A stretch of DNA of 53,465 nt from Priestia flexa NBRC 15715 (GCF_001591565.1 NZ_BCVD01000008.1:1-53465); one strand, 5' to 3'. Numbered from the stretch's first letter, positions 35,720-45,286 are shown. Program-made: numbers and translations. Notes: generated from the sequence alone by a model not told the origin.

Positions 35720-37069
35720 GTGAAAACAATTGATGGTTATCAAAATAAACAAGTACTTATTTTAGGGCTTGCAAAAAGTGGTTTAGCAGCAGCAAAACTT
35801 GTAAAGAGTCTAGGGGCGAAAGTGGTTGTGAACGATCAGAAACCATATGATGAAAATGATGCAGCTCAGGAACTTGAAGCTATTGGCATTAAGGTGATTT
35901 GTGGTCATCACCCATTAGAGCTACTTGATGGTGTGGATGTAATTATAAAAAACCCAGGGATTCCGTATTCTAACCCTCTTCTTCAGGAAGCATTAAAGCG
36001 CAAGCTCTCAATTATTACTGAAGTAGAACTAGCATATCAAGTTAGCGAAGCGCCTTTCATAGGGATTACGGGGAGTAACGGAAAAACAACAACCACTACG
36101 TTAATTTATAAAATGCTAGAAGAAGATCGTAAAAACCCGCTAATTGCAGGTAATATTGGTACAGTGGCTTGTGAAGTGGCGCAGGAAGCAAAGTCAGAAA
36201 ACGTTATTGTAACGGAACTTTCTTCATTTCAATTGATGGGCATTGAAACTTTTAAACCCAAGATTTCTTTATTTTTGAACCTATTTGAAGCGCACTTAGA
36301 TTATCACGGTACGAAGGAAGAGTATGCGCAAGCGAAAGCCAATATCTTTAAAAATCAAACACAAGATGATTTTGCTGTGGTTAACATGGATGATGCAGAA
36401 GTGAGGAAAGTAAGCGAAGGTATTGCTGCACAAATTGTGCCGTTTTCTGTTAAAGAAGAAGTAAAAGATGGTGCATACCTGCTAAACAACCAGCTATATT
36501 TCTGTAACGAAGCGGTTATGAATGTAAAAGATGTTGTTTTACCAGGTAAGCATAATTTAGAAAATATTTTAGCTGCAATTGCGGTCGTTAAGCTGTTGGG
36601 TTGTTCAAACGAAGCGATATATCGAGTGCTTACAACGTTTGCAGGCGTTAAACATCGCGTTCAGTATGTGACAACCATTAACAAGCGTAAATTCTACAAC
36701 GACTCTAAAGCTACCAATATATTGGCAACAACAGTAGCGCTGTCTGCTTTTACACAGCCGACCATTTTATTAGCCGGTGGATTGGACCGAGGTAATGAAT
36801 TCGATGAATTAAAACCATCCTTGGAACATGTGAAAGCTGTCATTACATTTGGTGAAACCGCACCAAAAATTGAGCGCGTCGCAAAAGAAGCAGGAATACA
36901 AGTGGTTAAACGTGTCGATAATGTTAAACAAGCAGTAATTGAAGCATATGACTGTTCAGAAGAAGATGATGTTGTACTATTATCTCCGGCTTGTGCAAGC
37001 TGGGATCAGTTCAAAACTTTTGAAGAACGTGGAGACATGTTTATCAAGTCTGTGCATAAACTGAAATAA
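35720..37069 (+). CDS. murD: UDP-MurNAc-L-alanine:D-glutamate ligase MurD
   Basis: 449 residues of MurD: N-terminal Rossmann-type [21 protein letters not shown] loop [14 protein letters not shown], and C-terminal [18 protein letters not shown] typical of MurD. It adds D-Glu to UDP-MurNAc-L-Ala. It begins at GTG 35720 directly after the mraY stop (AGGTG about 12 nt upstream). After the stop a hairpin AGGGCT / AGCCCT (37069-37103) separates it from spoVE. Confidence 0.97.
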   Translation: MKTIDGYQNKQVLILGLAKSGLAAAKLVKSLGAKVVVNDQKPYDENDAAQELEAIGIKVICGHHPLELLDGVDVIIKNPGIPYSNPLLQEALKRKLSIITEVELAYQVSEAPFIGITGSNGKTTTTTLIYKMLEEDRKNPLIAGNIGTVACEVAQEAKSENVIVTELSSFQLMGIETFKPKISLFLNLFEAHLDYHGTKEEYAQAKANIFKNQTQDDFAVVNMDDAEVRKVSEGIAAQIVPFSVKEEVKDGAYLLNNQLYFCNEAVMNVKDVVLPGKHNLENILAAIAVVKLLGCSNEAIYRVLTTFAGVKHRVQYVTTINKRKFYNDSKATNILATTVALSAFTQPTILLAGGLDRGNEFDELKPSLEHVKAVITFGETAPKIERVAKEAGIQVVKRVDNVKQAVIEAYDCSEEDDVVLLSPACASWDQFKTFEERGDMFIKSVHKLK

Positions 37070-37103
37070 GGGCTTGTCTAGACACCTAGAAAACAAGAGC
37101 CCT
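37069..37103 (+). promoter_or_regulatory. Hairpin between murD and spoVE
   Basis: AGGGCT-TGT and ACA-AG-AGCCCT form a bulged stem starting in the murD stop codon. There is no following T-run (AATCTATTG), so it may be an RNA-processing or stabilising structure rather than a terminator. Confidence 0.4.
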
Positions 37104-37129
37104 AATCTATTGTTTCGAGGTGCATGACA

Positions 37130-38230
37130 TTGTCGACGAAAAGGTCTACGCCAGATTTTTTTCTTATAATCGTTACACTATCACTTTTAACGATTGGGCT
37201 TATTATGGTTTACAGTGCAAGCGCAGTATGGGCTACATATAAGTTTGAGGATTCATTCTTTTTTGCCAAGCGTCAGCTTTTATTTGCTGGGTTAGGTATA
37301 TGCGCTATGTTTGTCATTATGAACATTGACTATTGGACATGGCGAACGTGGTCCAAAACGCTTGTCATTATTTGTTTTGTACTATTAATATTGGTTTTAA
37401 TTCCGGGTGTAGGTTTGGTAAGGAACGGTTCTCAAAGTTGGATTGGGGTAGGCGCTTTTTCAATTCAGCCCTCGGAATTTATGAAATTTGCAATGATTAC
37501 CTTTTTAGCCAAATATTTATCGGAAAATCAAAAGAACATAACATCCTTTAAAAAAGGGATGGTACCAGCTTTATCTTTTGTGTTCCTGGCTTTTGGTATC
37601 ATTATGCTTCAGCCAGATTTAGGAACAGGAACAGTACTAGTGGGAACATGTATCGTTATGATTTTTGTCTCAGGGGCTCGTATTAGTCACTTTGTAGGCC
37701 TGGGTTTACTTGGCATAGGAGGATTTGTTGTACTTGTATTATCTGCTCCTTATCGAATTAAACGAATCACTTCGTTTTTAGATCCATGGGAAGATCCGTT
37801 AGGAAGCGGCTTTCAAATTATTCAGTCCTTATATGCAATTGGGCCAGGAGGACTTTTAGGATTAGGGTTGGGGCAAAGCCGGCAGAAGTTTTTCTACTTA
37901 CCAGAGCCTCAGACAGATTTTATCTTTGCAATTCTGTCAGAAGAGCTTGGTTTTATCGGAGGCTCATTGGTTTTAGTACTATTTAGCTTGTTATTATGGC
38001 GTGGTATACGAGTAGCGCTAGGTGCGCCCGATCTATACGGTAGTTTCTTAGCACTTGGGATTATTTCAATGATTGCCATTCAGGTTATGATTAATATTGG
38101 AGTAGTAACTGGATTGATGCCAGTTACCGGTATTACACTGCCGTTTCTAAGTTATGGAGGTTCTTCACTGACTTTAATGCTTGCTGCAGTAGGAGTATTG
38201 CTGAATGTTAGTCGCTACTCTCGCTATTAA
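37130..38230 (+). CDS. spoVE: SEDS peptidoglycan polymerase SpoVE
   Basis: 366 residues, ten membrane helices, FtsW/RodA/SpoVE family. Conserved segments include RNGSQSWIGVGAFSIQPSEF, PDLGTGTV, the catalytic-loop region PYRIKRITSFLDPWEDPLGS, and GLMPVTGITLPFLSYGGSS. It polymerises glycan strands for the spore cortex with SpoVD. Near-identical to B. subtilis SpoVE. TTG 37130 is chosen because GAGGTG is 7 nt upstream and length matches exactly; ATG 37124 abuts that site. In B. subtilis murG follows; here a terminator follows. Confidence 0.94.
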   Translation: MSTKRSTPDFFLIIVTLSLLTIGLIMVYSASAVWATYKFEDSFFFAKRQLLFAGLGICAMFVIMNIDYWTWRTWSKTLVIICFVLLILVLIPGVGLVRNGSQSWIGVGAFSIQPSEFMKFAMITFLAKYLSENQKNITSFKKGMVPALSFVFLAFGIIMLQPDLGTGTVLVGTCIVMIFVSGARISHFVGLGLLGIGGFVVLVLSAPYRIKRITSFLDPWEDPLGSGFQIIQSLYAIGPGGLLGLGLGQSRQKFFYLPEPQTDFIFAILSEELGFIGGSLVLVLFSLLLWRGIRVALGAPDLYGSFLALGIISMIAIQVMINIGVVTGLMPVTGITLPFLSYGGSSLTLMLAAVGVLLNVSRYSRY

Positions 38231-38264
38231 AGATACCATATTAACTTAACGATAAACCTAATGA

Positions 38265-38318
38265 TAAACCGTCAATGAAACCTATGAAAAATAGGTGTTA
38301 ATTGGCGGTTTATTTTGT
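38265..38318 (+). terminator. Terminator after spoVE
   Basis: AAACCGTCAAT / ATTGGCGGTTT (11 bp, one T-G) with a nested ACCTAT / ATAGGT stem, followed by ATTTTG. It splits the dcw cluster between spoVE and murB. Confidence 0.82.
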
Positions 38319-38611
38319 TTCTTTACAGGTGTATGATATTTTTGAATGAAATGTTTTAAAAATGTAATGTTGTCATAACCAAATCTACTGTCAACTATGA
38401 TATGATGTGAAAGATTGAGTATTTTTTTATAATAAGCTAGCAAATCCTGTTTACATAGGTTATTGCATGAAATATATTAAAACAATTGATAAAATAATAT
38501 TGAAAGCTTCACTAAAATCTAAAATAGACGTACATTCTTTAGGTGAATGTCATACGATAAATAAATGTAATGATGGATGACAACAGTAAAAATGGTTAGT
38601 AGGAGGTTCTT
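38319..38611. other. Gene-free region at the usual position of murG
   Basis: About 290 nt, A/T-rich, with no reading frame that could be MurG or a remnant of it. It contains an inverted repeat ACATTC-N7-GAATGT (38532-38550) and promoter-like sequences for murB. Confidence 0.6.
38530..38558 (+). promoter_or_regulatory. Candidate SigE promoter upstream of murB
   Basis: GTACATTC (38530-38537), 13-nt spacer, CATACGAT (38551-38558), fitting the SigE -10 CATANNNT; the -35 is approximate. The inverted repeat ACATTC / GAATGT overlaps it. Confidence 0.35.
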
Positions 38612-39517
38612 ATGGAAGCTTTAGTAAAAGAATTAATGGAATTAAATATTGGAAGAGTTCGTGAAAATGAACCGTTGTCCAAACATACAACAATGAAGAT
38701 TGGTGGACCTGCCGATGTACTTTTGGAACCAAGCTCTGTAGAAAATCTAAAAATAGCAATGGACATTATTCGTAAACATAACGTGAAGTGGAGAGCTATT
38801 GGACGCGGCTCTAACCTATTGGTATCGGATAAAGGAATTGAAGGTGTTGTCATTAAGTTAGGAGCAGGACTTGATGATTTACAAATTGACGGAGAGCGCG
38901 TTACAGTAGGAGGAGGCTACCCTAGCATTAAACTTGCTACTGTTATTACAAAGCAGGGTTTATCAGGCCTTGAGTTTTCAAGTGGTATTCCAGGTTCAGT
39001 GGGCGGTGCAGTCTACATGAATGCAGGTGCTCACGGTTCTGATATGTCACAAATACTAGAAAAAGCGTATATTTTATTTGAAGACGGAACGTTAGAATGG
39101 CTTTCAAATAAAGAGATGAAGTTTTCTTATCGCAACTCAATTTTACAAAAAGAGCGCCCAGGGGTTTGCGTGCAGGCAGTTCTACAGCTAAAGAAAGGAA
39201 CTCGCGATGAAATCGTAGGAGTTATGCAAAAGAACAAAGATTATCGTCGTGAAACACAGCCTTGGAACTTCCCTTGTGCAGGTAGTATTTTCAGAAACCC
39301 ACTACCAAACTATGCGGGAGATCTAATTGAGAAGTCTGGCTTAAAAGGTTATTCAATTGGTGGAGCCCAAATTAGTGAAATGCACGGTAACTTCATTGTA
39401 AATACGGGTAACGGCACGGCAAGCGATGTCTTGGCATTGATTGATCATGTAAAAAAAACAATCAAAGAACGCTTTGACATTGACATGCATACAGAAGTAG
39501 AAATAATAGGTCGTTAA
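38612..39517 (+). CDS. murB: UDP-N-acetylenolpyruvoylglucosamine reductase MurB
   Basis: 301 residues of type IIa MurB: FAD-binding [32 protein letters not shown] and the catalytic Ser in CAGSIFRNP. It reduces the enolpyruvyl group to UDP-MurNAc with NADPH. AGGAGG precedes ATG 38612. In B. subtilis murG comes before and divIB after; only the latter holds here. A terminator upstream shows it has its own promoter. Confidence 0.96.
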   Translation: MEALVKELMELNIGRVRENEPLSKHTTMKIGGPADVLLEPSSVENLKIAMDIIRKHNVKWRAIGRGSNLLVSDKGIEGVVIKLGAGLDDLQIDGERVTVGGGYPSIKLATVITKQGLSGLEFSSGIPGSVGGAVYMNAGAHGSDMSQILEKAYILFEDGTLEWLSNKEMKFSYRNSILQKERPGVCVQAVLQLKKGTRDEIVGVMQKNKDYRRETQPWNFPCAGSIFRNPLPNYAGDLIEKSGLKGYSIGGAQISEMHGNFIVNTGNGTASDVLALIDHVKKTIKERFDIDMHTEVEIIGR

Positions 39518-39548
39518 TAACAAAACGATGCAAAAACTAAGGGGATGG

Positions 39549-39575
39549 ACCTTGATTCTATGCTATAATCAAGGT
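39549..39575 (+). promoter_or_regulatory. Dyad overlapping a TATAAT upstream of divIB
   Basis: ACCTTGATT and AATCAAGGT are perfect 9-bp inverted arms around CTATGCTAT. A TATAAT (39564-39569) sits in the centre-right of the dyad, though no good -35 exists 17 nt upstream. It could be an operator over a promoter or an RNA hairpin. Confidence 0.45.
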
Positions 39576-39648
39576 ATTCTAACAAGAAAATGGGAAAATG
39601 AGTGAGGGAAAGCAGGGCGCTTTCTCAACAGGGTAAGGGTGAAACAAA

Positions 39649-40422
39649 ATGGATAAAGATAAAAGCAAGTTAATTGTTCTTGAAGATCGCGTGCCTAAGC
39701 TCAAAGAGCAGCGTAAGCATAAAACAAATAGGCGGCTTATCTTTTATTTATCACTCTTTTTCATCCTTATTCTATTCATTGTATATTCGCAATCATCCCT
39801 AAGTAATATTTCAAAAATTGAAGTTATAGGGAACGAATATGTGGGTAGTAAGGATGTTATAAAAGCAAGCAACCTAACAAATAAAACAAGCTATTGGGAA
39901 GTCGATAAAGATCAGGTAAGCGAGCTGGTAGAAAAGCATCCTGAAATTCAAACAGCGACGATTATTAAAAGCTTTCCTAATAAGGTAACAATTAAAGTGA
40001 AAGAATACGAGCGCACAGCATACGTATTTTCAAACGGTACATATTTCCCCGTCAATGAAAATGGAAAAGTTCTTAAAGCAATCAAAAGTAGCGAAATGAT
40101 ATCAAGTGCTCCTTTGCTTGTAGAATGGAATGACCCGGAAGCTATTCAAGAGATGGTACAGGAACTAGCCAAGACGCCGGTAAGCCTTGCAAGTTCTATT
40201 TCAGAGATTTACTATATGCCTACTAAAGCAGAACCTCTCCAAGTTGAAGTGTTTATGAACGATGGTAGAGAAGTGAGTGCAAAGATAAAAAATTTCTCGG
40301 AAAAAATTGTGTACTATCCAGCTATTGTAAAAGAGTTAACGCCAGAACAACAAGGCGTAATTGATTTGGAAGGAAACTCTTTTACACCCTATAAGAAAAA
40401 TGAACAGAAAAGCGATGAATAG
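39649..40422 (+). CDS. divIB: Cell division protein DivIB (FtsQ family)
   Basis: 257 residues: basic cytoplasmic tail (residues 1-30), one membrane helix (LIFYLSLFFILILFIVYSQS), a POTRA domain (SNISKIEVIGNEYVGSKDVI, residues about 53-120) and the FtsQ-type beta domain, with a charged tail. DivIB interacts with FtsL and DivIC and stabilises the septal complex. GGGTAAGGG precedes ATG 39649. In B. subtilis ylxW, ylxX and sbp follow; none is present here. Confidence 0.95.
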   Translation: MDKDKSKLIVLEDRVPKLKEQRKHKTNRRLIFYLSLFFILILFIVYSQSSLSNISKIEVIGNEYVGSKDVIKASNLTNKTSYWEVDKDQVSELVEKHPEIQTATIIKSFPNKVTIKVKEYERTAYVFSNGTYFPVNENGKVLKAIKSSEMISSAPLLVEWNDPEAIQEMVQELAKTPVSLASSISEIYYMPTKAEPLQVEVFMNDGREVSAKIKNFSEKIVYYPAIVKELTPEQQGVIDLEGNSFTPYKKNEQKSDE

Positions 40423-40799
40423 CCGTCAACCCTTTCGTTTGATGGCTGTAACAGCGAGTGAAGAACGTGATATAACCTTAATGTGTTAAAAAAGATAACA
40501 TAATTAGGGAAACGTTGAAATTTCGCTTTTCTAGCTTTCATTCATGGTGTAGACTTATAGTTATAGTAAATAGTTATTCTATGAAAAAATATACGTTCGG
40601 TATAAAAACGTATTTGAATCAATTAATTGAATGAAATTGAAAGACTAACATGAAAAAGTCGAAAAAAATTGAATTTACAAAAGGGAAAAAGCTTAGTTTG
40701 TTGAATATTTTCATATAATAAAAGCTAAATCGAAAGTTTGTTGTTCTTCTGACGTCAAAGTAGTAAAGATGTGTAGAATGTAAAAGGAGGTGCCAAAGA
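40423..40799. other. Gene-free region between divIB and ftsA
   Basis: About 377 nt with no supported gene; ylxW, ylxX and sbp of B. subtilis are absent. It begins with a hairpin AGCCGTCAA / TTGATGGCT (about 40421-40449) lacking a T-run. A TATAAT at 40714-40719 is the best promoter element; the -35 is weak. I looked for a SigH promoter (AGGAWWT...GAAT), expected for ftsAZ, and found no good match. Confidence 0.5.
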
Positions 40800-42104
40800 A
40801 TGAACAGCAATGAAATATACGTTAGTTTAGACATCGGTACATCCAGTGTGAAAGTAATCATCGGAGAGATGAGTAACGATTCATTGAATATCATTGGTGT
40901 GGGGAATGTAAAGTCACACGGGTTGAAAAAAGGTTCTATCGTTGATATAGACGCAACAGTTCAATCAATTAGAAAAGCAATAGAACAAGCTGAAAGAATG
41001 GTTGGCATTACAATTAAAAAGGTAGTCGTGGGCATTAGTGGGAACCATGTGTTTTTACAAGATTGTCACGGTGTCGTGGCGGTATCAAGTGAAAATCGTG
41101 AAATTGCTAATGAAGATATTCACCGAGTAATTGATGCAGCACAAGTTATGTCCATTCCACCTGATCGTGAAATCATTGATGTTATTCCGAAGCAGTTTAT
41201 CGTAGATGGATTAGAGGGAATTAATGATCCTCGTGGGATGATTGGCGTACGCTTAGAAATGGAAGGCACAATTATTACGGGGTCTAGAACGGTGTTACAT
41301 AACTTATTACGCTGTGTAGAGAGAGCCGGTTTAGAAATCAGTGATATTTGCTTACAGCCACTTGCCTCTGGTTCAATTGCTTTGTCTCGCGATGAAAAAA
41401 ACCTAGGAGTTGCACTGGTTGATATCGGCGGAGGCTCTACTACTATTGCTATCTTCGATCAAGGGCATTTAAAAGTGACGACCGTAGTAGCAATTGGTGG
41501 AGAACATATTACAAAAGACTTATCAATTGGGCTTCGAACATCAACAGAAGATGCAGAAGCTATTAAAATTAAGCATGGACATGCTTTCTATGACCATGCA
41601 TCAGAAGAAGAGGTATTTAGCGTACCTATTATTGGTAGCGATCAGCACCAGCAGTTTAATCAACTCGAAATCTCTGATATTATTGAAGCTAGATTAGAAG
41701 AGATCTTTGAGATGATAACGCAGGAAGTGAACCGTTTAGGATACAAAGATATTCCTGGTGGTTTTGTTCTAACAGGTGGTGTTGTAGCAATGCCAGGCAT
41801 TTTAGAGCTAGCACAAGTTGTGTTAAAAAACAATGTGCGCATTGCTGTACCTGATTATATTGGAGTTCGTGAGCCGCATTACACAACGGGTGTAGGTCTC
41901 ATTAAGTTCGCTTATAAAAATGCAAAAATTCAAGGGCGTGAAATTGGAGCCCCAGTTGTGGAAGAGCAAGTATTTGAGGAAGAGTTTGTTCCAGCAGCGA
42001 AACCTCAGCAGCAACAAGCGCAGCCACAGCAGTCAAATGAGAAGCCAAAAAAGAAAAATGACCAAAATTTAATGAAGAAGTTTTTTGGATACTTCTTTGA
42101 TTAA
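40800..42104 (+). CDS. ftsA: Cell division actin homologue FtsA
   Basis: 434 residues, actin/HSP70 ATPase fold. Phosphate-binding loops [18 protein letters not shown] (N-terminus) and [16 protein letters not shown], adenosine motif [13 protein letters not shown], and a C-terminal Gln-rich linker followed by an amphipathic membrane-targeting helix ([11 protein letters not shown]). FtsA tethers FtsZ to the membrane. AAAGGAGGTG precedes ATG 40801-equivalent at 40800. It is 41 nt before ftsZ, in the invariant ftsAZ pair. Confidence 0.97.
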   Translation: MNSNEIYVSLDIGTSSVKVIIGEMSNDSLNIIGVGNVKSHGLKKGSIVDIDATVQSIRKAIEQAERMVGITIKKVVVGISGNHVFLQDCHGVVAVSSENREIANEDIHRVIDAAQVMSIPPDREIIDVIPKQFIVDGLEGINDPRGMIGVRLEMEGTIITGSRTVLHNLLRCVERAGLEISDICLQPLASGSIALSRDEKNLGVALVDIGGGSTTIAIFDQGHLKVTTVVAIGGEHITKDLSIGLRTSTEDAEAIKIKHGHAFYDHASEEEVFSVPIIGSDQHQQFNQLEISDIIEARLEEIFEMITQEVNRLGYKDIPGGFVLTGGVVAMPGILELAQVVLKNNVRIAVPDYIGVREPHYTTGVGLIKFAYKNAKIQGREIGAPVVEEQVFEEEFVPAAKPQQQQAQPQQSNEKPKKKNDQNLMKKFFGYFFD

Positions 42105-42145
42105 CGTTACGGATTGGTAATTTCGATGAATTAGGAGGAACTATC

Positions 42146-43303
42146 ATGTTGGAGTTTGATACAAGTGTAGACCAATTAGCAACGATAAAAGTAATCGGTG
42201 TAGGGGGCGGCGGTAACAACGCAGTAAACCGTATGATTGAACACGGTGTTCAAGGCGTAGAGTTTATTGCGGTTAACACAGATGCCCAAGCGTTAAATTT
42301 ATCAAAAGCAGAAACAAAAATGCAAATCGGCGCTAAGCTTACTCGCGGTCTTGGTGCTGGAGCCAATCCGGAAGTAGGAAAAAAAGCAGCGGAAGAAAGT
42401 AAAGAACAAATTCAAGAAGCTTTAAAAGGTGCAGATATGGTGTTCGTTACTGCAGGTATGGGTGGTGGAACAGGAACTGGTGCTGCTCCTGTTATTGCTC
42501 AAATCGCAAGAGAACTCGGCGCTTTAACAGTAGGCGTTGTCACACGTCCGTTCACATTTGAGGGGCGTAAACGTTCTACGCAAGCAGCTGGTGGTATCGC
42601 TTCTATGAAAGAAGCTGTCGATACGCTAATCGTTATTCCAAACGATCGCTTATTAGAGATTGTAGATAAAAACACGCCAATGCTGGAAGCATTCCGTGAA
42701 GCAGATAATGTGCTACGTCAAGGTGTACAAGGTATCTCTGATTTAATCGCGGTACCTGGACTTATTAACTTAGACTTTGCTGATGTAAAAACAATTATGT
42801 CTAACAAGGGTTCTGCTTTAATGGGAATCGGTATTGCAACAGGTGAAAATCGTGCGGCTGAGGCAGCCAAAAAAGCTATTTCAAGTCCATTACTTGAAAC
42901 GTCTATTGACGGTGCTCAAGGTGTACTGATGAACATTACAGGTGGAACAAACTTAAGCCTTTATGAAGTTCAAGAGGCGGCTGACATTGTTGCTTCTGCA
43001 TCAGACCAAGAAGTAAACATGATTTTCGGTTCTGTTATCAATGAAAACCTGAAAGACGAAATTGTTGTTACTGTTATTGCAACAGGCTTTAGTGATCAAG
43101 ACCTGTCTCAAGGTAAGCCAGGACGACCATCTTTAACAGCTAACCGTGTGCAGCAACAGCAACAGCCTGTGGCTCCGCCAAAGCGTGAAGTGAAGCGTGA
43201 AGAGCCTGTTCAACAAGAATATTCTCGCCCAACGCAGCCTCAATCATCAGATGATGCTTTAGATATTCCAACGTTCTTACGTAACCGAAATCGTAGACGC
43301 TAA
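42146..43303 (+). CDS. ftsZ: Cell division tubulin homologue FtsZ
   Basis: 385 residues. GTP-binding [13 protein letters not shown] and tubulin signature GGGTGTG (about residues 105-112), the catalytic [15 protein letters not shown] (T7 loop), a Gln/Pro-rich linker (about residues 318-370) and the C-terminal partner-binding peptide [13 protein letters not shown]. It polymerises into the Z-ring with GTP. AGGAGG precedes ATG 42146. A strong terminator follows. Confidence 0.98.
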   Translation: MLEFDTSVDQLATIKVIGVGGGGNNAVNRMIEHGVQGVEFIAVNTDAQALNLSKAETKMQIGAKLTRGLGAGANPEVGKKAAEESKEQIQEALKGADMVFVTAGMGGGTGTGAAPVIAQIARELGALTVGVVTRPFTFEGRKRSTQAAGGIASMKEAVDTLIVIPNDRLLEIVDKNTPMLEAFREADNVLRQGVQGISDLIAVPGLINLDFADVKTIMSNKGSALMGIGIATGENRAAEAAKKAISSPLLETSIDGAQGVLMNITGGTNLSLYEVQEAADIVASASDQEVNMIFGSVINENLKDEIVVTVIATGFSDQDLSQGKPGRPSLTANRVQQQQQPVAPPKREVKREEPVQQEYSRPTQPQSSDDALDIPTFLRNRNRRR

Positions 43304-43304
43304 A

Positions 43305-43345
43305 AAAACGTGCTGATCTTAAAAGAGATCAGCGCGTTTTTCTTT
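43305..43345 (+). terminator. Terminator of ftsAZ
   Basis: AAAACGTGCTGATCT / AGATCAGCGCGTTTT stem (one internal T-G) with a short A-rich loop, followed by a long T-run. Confidence 0.93.
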
Positions 43346-43428
43346 TTTCTTTATTCTTTGCTCAATAGATAAAGAATGACAAATATCGGATTATTTCCTC
43401 AAAAATACTGCTTGTTTCCCCCCATGAA

Positions 43429-43462
43429 ATGACAGACTTTCTACTAGATTATGCTTTATACT
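43429..43462 (+). promoter_or_regulatory. Spo0A-type spoIIG promoter with 22-bp spacer
   Basis: ATGACA (43429-43434), 22-nt spacer, TATACT (43457-43462). The B. subtilis spoIIG promoter is known for a 22-bp spacer that requires Spo0A~P. Reverse-strand 0A-box-like sequences (TTTGTCATT at about 43375-43383 and GTCATTTC at about 43426-43433) lie at and upstream of the -35. Confidence 0.72.
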
Positions 43463-43506
43463 AATTTTTAACAAAAGAGATTAAGAGGAATGGAGAGGTT
43501 CAATCA

Positions 43507-44427
43507 GTGCCAATCTATTTAGATTTAATCTGGATTCTTAATTTTGGATTAGATACAATTTTGTTGCTTTTATGCGCAACGGTTTTAAAGCGGCAGTTTA
43601 AATGGTGGCGACTGTGCTTAGGGGGATTTATTGGCTCTTTAATTGTACTTCTTATGTTTACTCAATTTTCTGATATTATGCTGCATCCCGCAGTTAAAAT
43701 TCTGTTCTCCCTCATTATGGTGTTAGTAGCTTTTGGGTATAAGCGTCTTCGCTTTTTTATTGAAAACTTATTAACATTTTATTTTTCAACGTTTGTCGTA
43801 GGTGGTGGGTTAGTAGGAATTCATTTTTTGTTTGATCAACAATATTTGCTGGTAGATGAAATGGTGAGTACACAGCCACAGTTTGGAGACCCTATCAGCT
43901 GGTTATTCGTATGCTTAGGCTTCCCTATTCTAGCCTACTTCTCAAAGGCTAGAGTTGAAGATATGAAGATGAAAAACATTACGTTTGATCAGCTAGCGGA
44001 TGTGAAGATTAGTTTAAACGGTGTAGAAATTCATACAAAAGGTCTTATTGATAGCGGTAACCAGCTTGTTGATCCATTAACGAAAACACCTGTTATGATT
44101 GTTGCAGCATCCTTACTTGAAGAAGTCCTTCCTTCCTCGCTGCTTCAATTAAGTAAAAATGTCCAATCATTTTCGCATGATGAGGATATTGATCATGACT
44201 GGTATGCGAGGGTGAGATTTGTGCCGTATAGAAGTGTCGGACAGTCTAATCAGCTATTGTTGGCTCTAAAGCCAGATCATGTAACCATTGTTCATAACTC
44301 CCAAGAAATTCATGTTGAAAAGGTGTTGGTTGGAATTAGCCATACAACATTATCGGTTGAAGGACAATATGAATCAATTATTCATCCCAAGCTATTAGTC
44401 ATTGGAGAAGTCAGCTCAGCTTCTTAA
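43507..44427 (+). CDS. spoIIGA: Pro-SigE processing aspartyl protease SpoIIGA
   Basis: 306 residues: five membrane helices in the first ~155 residues, then a cytosolic aspartyl-protease-like domain with catalytic Asp182 in LIDSGNQLVDPLT. As a dimer it cleaves pro-SigE in the mother cell when signalled by SpoIIR from the forespore. The start is GTG 43507 behind GGAGAGG. It precedes sigE by 29 nt, forming the spoIIG operon under the Spo0A-type promoter at 43429-43462. Confidence 0.96.
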   Translation: MPIYLDLIWILNFGLDTILLLLCATVLKRQFKWWRLCLGGFIGSLIVLLMFTQFSDIMLHPAVKILFSLIMVLVAFGYKRLRFFIENLLTFYFSTFVVGGGLVGIHFLFDQQYLLVDEMVSTQPQFGDPISWLFVCLGFPILAYFSKARVEDMKMKNITFDQLADVKISLNGVEIHTKGLIDSGNQLVDPLTKTPVMIVAASLLEEVLPSSLLQLSKNVQSFSHDEDIDHDWYARVRFVPYRSVGQSNQLLLALKPDHVTIVHNSQEIHVEKVLVGISHTTLSVEGQYESIIHPKLLVIGEVSSAS

Positions 44428-44456
44428 TTTGAACAAAAATAAAAGGGGGAAATTGA

Positions 44457-45176
44457 ATGTCTACATATCGTATTCGGCTACAGTTATGGTGGTACAAGTT
44501 ATTAATTAAATTAAAAATTAAAACAGATGAAGTATATTATATTGGTGGGAGCGAAGCATTACCGCCACCTCTAACAAAAGATGAAGAAGAAGTGTTACTG
44601 AAAAAACTTCCTTCTGGTGATGAAGCGGCAAGGTCTTTACTAATTGAGCGAAATTTACGCCTAGTTGTCTATATTGCACGTAAATTTGAAAATACGGGGA
44701 TTAATATTGAGGACTTAATTAGCATTGGGACAATAGGCTTAATAAAAGCAGTAAATACATTTAATCCAGAAAAGAAAATCAAACTAGCTACGTACGCATC
44801 GAGATGTATTGAAAATGAAATTCTCATGTATTTAAGACGAAATAACAAGATTCGTTCAGAAGTTTCGTTTGATGAGCCGTTAAACATTGATTGGGATGGG
44901 AATGAGCTTTTACTTTCGGATGTAATGGGAACGGAAGAAGATATCATTACAAAAGACTTAGAAGCGAATGTAGATAGGAAGCTGTTATTAAAAGCTTTAC
45001 ATCAACTTAATGATCGTGAAAAGCAAATTATGGAGTTAAGATTTGGATTAGCAGGTGGGGAAGAGAAAACGCAAAAGGATGTAGCGGATATGCTTGGTAT
45101 TTCTCAATCGTATATTTCACGATTAGAAAAGCGAATTATTAAAAGGCTCCGAAAAGAATTTAATAAAATGGTGTAA
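44457..45176 (+). CDS. sigE: Mother-cell sigma factor pro-SigE
   Basis: 239 residues of sigma-70 group 3. The first ~27 residues form the amphipathic pro-sequence, and cleavage is expected just before [13 protein letters not shown]. Region 2 ([36 protein letters not shown]) and region 4 ([13 protein letters not shown] through [12 protein letters not shown]) are intact. It directs early mother-cell genes such as gerR, ylbJ and spoVD. AAAGGGGG precedes ATG 44457. A strong terminator separates it from sigG. Confidence 0.97.
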   Translation: MSTYRIRLQLWWYKLLIKLKIKTDEVYYIGGSEALPPPLTKDEEEVLLKKLPSGDEAARSLLIERNLRLVVYIARKFENTGINIEDLISIGTIGLIKAVNTFNPEKKIKLATYASRCIENEILMYLRRNNKIRSEVSFDEPLNIDWDGNELLLSDVMGTEEDIITKDLEANVDRKLLLKALHQLNDREKQIMELRFGLAGGEEKTQKDVADMLGISQSYISRLEKRIIKRLRKEFNKMV

Positions 45177-45229
45177 CAAAATGCGGTAACAAGTAGGCGT
45201 TCTGACTCTGCTGTTACCGCATTTTGTTT
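45175..45229 (+). terminator. Terminator of the spoIIG operon
   Basis: AACAAAATGCGGTAACA / TGTTACCGCATTTTGTT, a 17-bp perfect stem with a ~20-nt loop and a following T-rich tract. It starts inside the sigE stop codon. Confidence 0.92.
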
Positions 45230-45258
45230 CAGGAATAAAATGTAAGAATTTTGAATGT

Positions 45259-45286
45259 GCATATTTTTTCCTTTCAAGGAGATACT
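45259..45286 (+). promoter_or_regulatory. Candidate SigF promoter of sigG
   Basis: GCATA (45259-45263), 14-nt spacer, GGAGATACT (45278-45286), which fits the SigF -10 pattern GGNNANNNT. It lies 38 nt before the sigG start. sigG is SigF-dependent in B. subtilis; the spacer is one nucleotide short of the usual. Confidence 0.5.

Noticed and set aside
40619-40894. 91-codon reverse frame before ftsA
   Set aside because: Phe/Leu/Tyr-rich translation of A/T-rich DNA, starts inside ftsA without a ribosome-binding site.
41902-42219. 105-codon reverse frame spanning the ftsA-ftsZ junction
   Set aside because: Overlaps two conserved genes and both their signals; no independent support.
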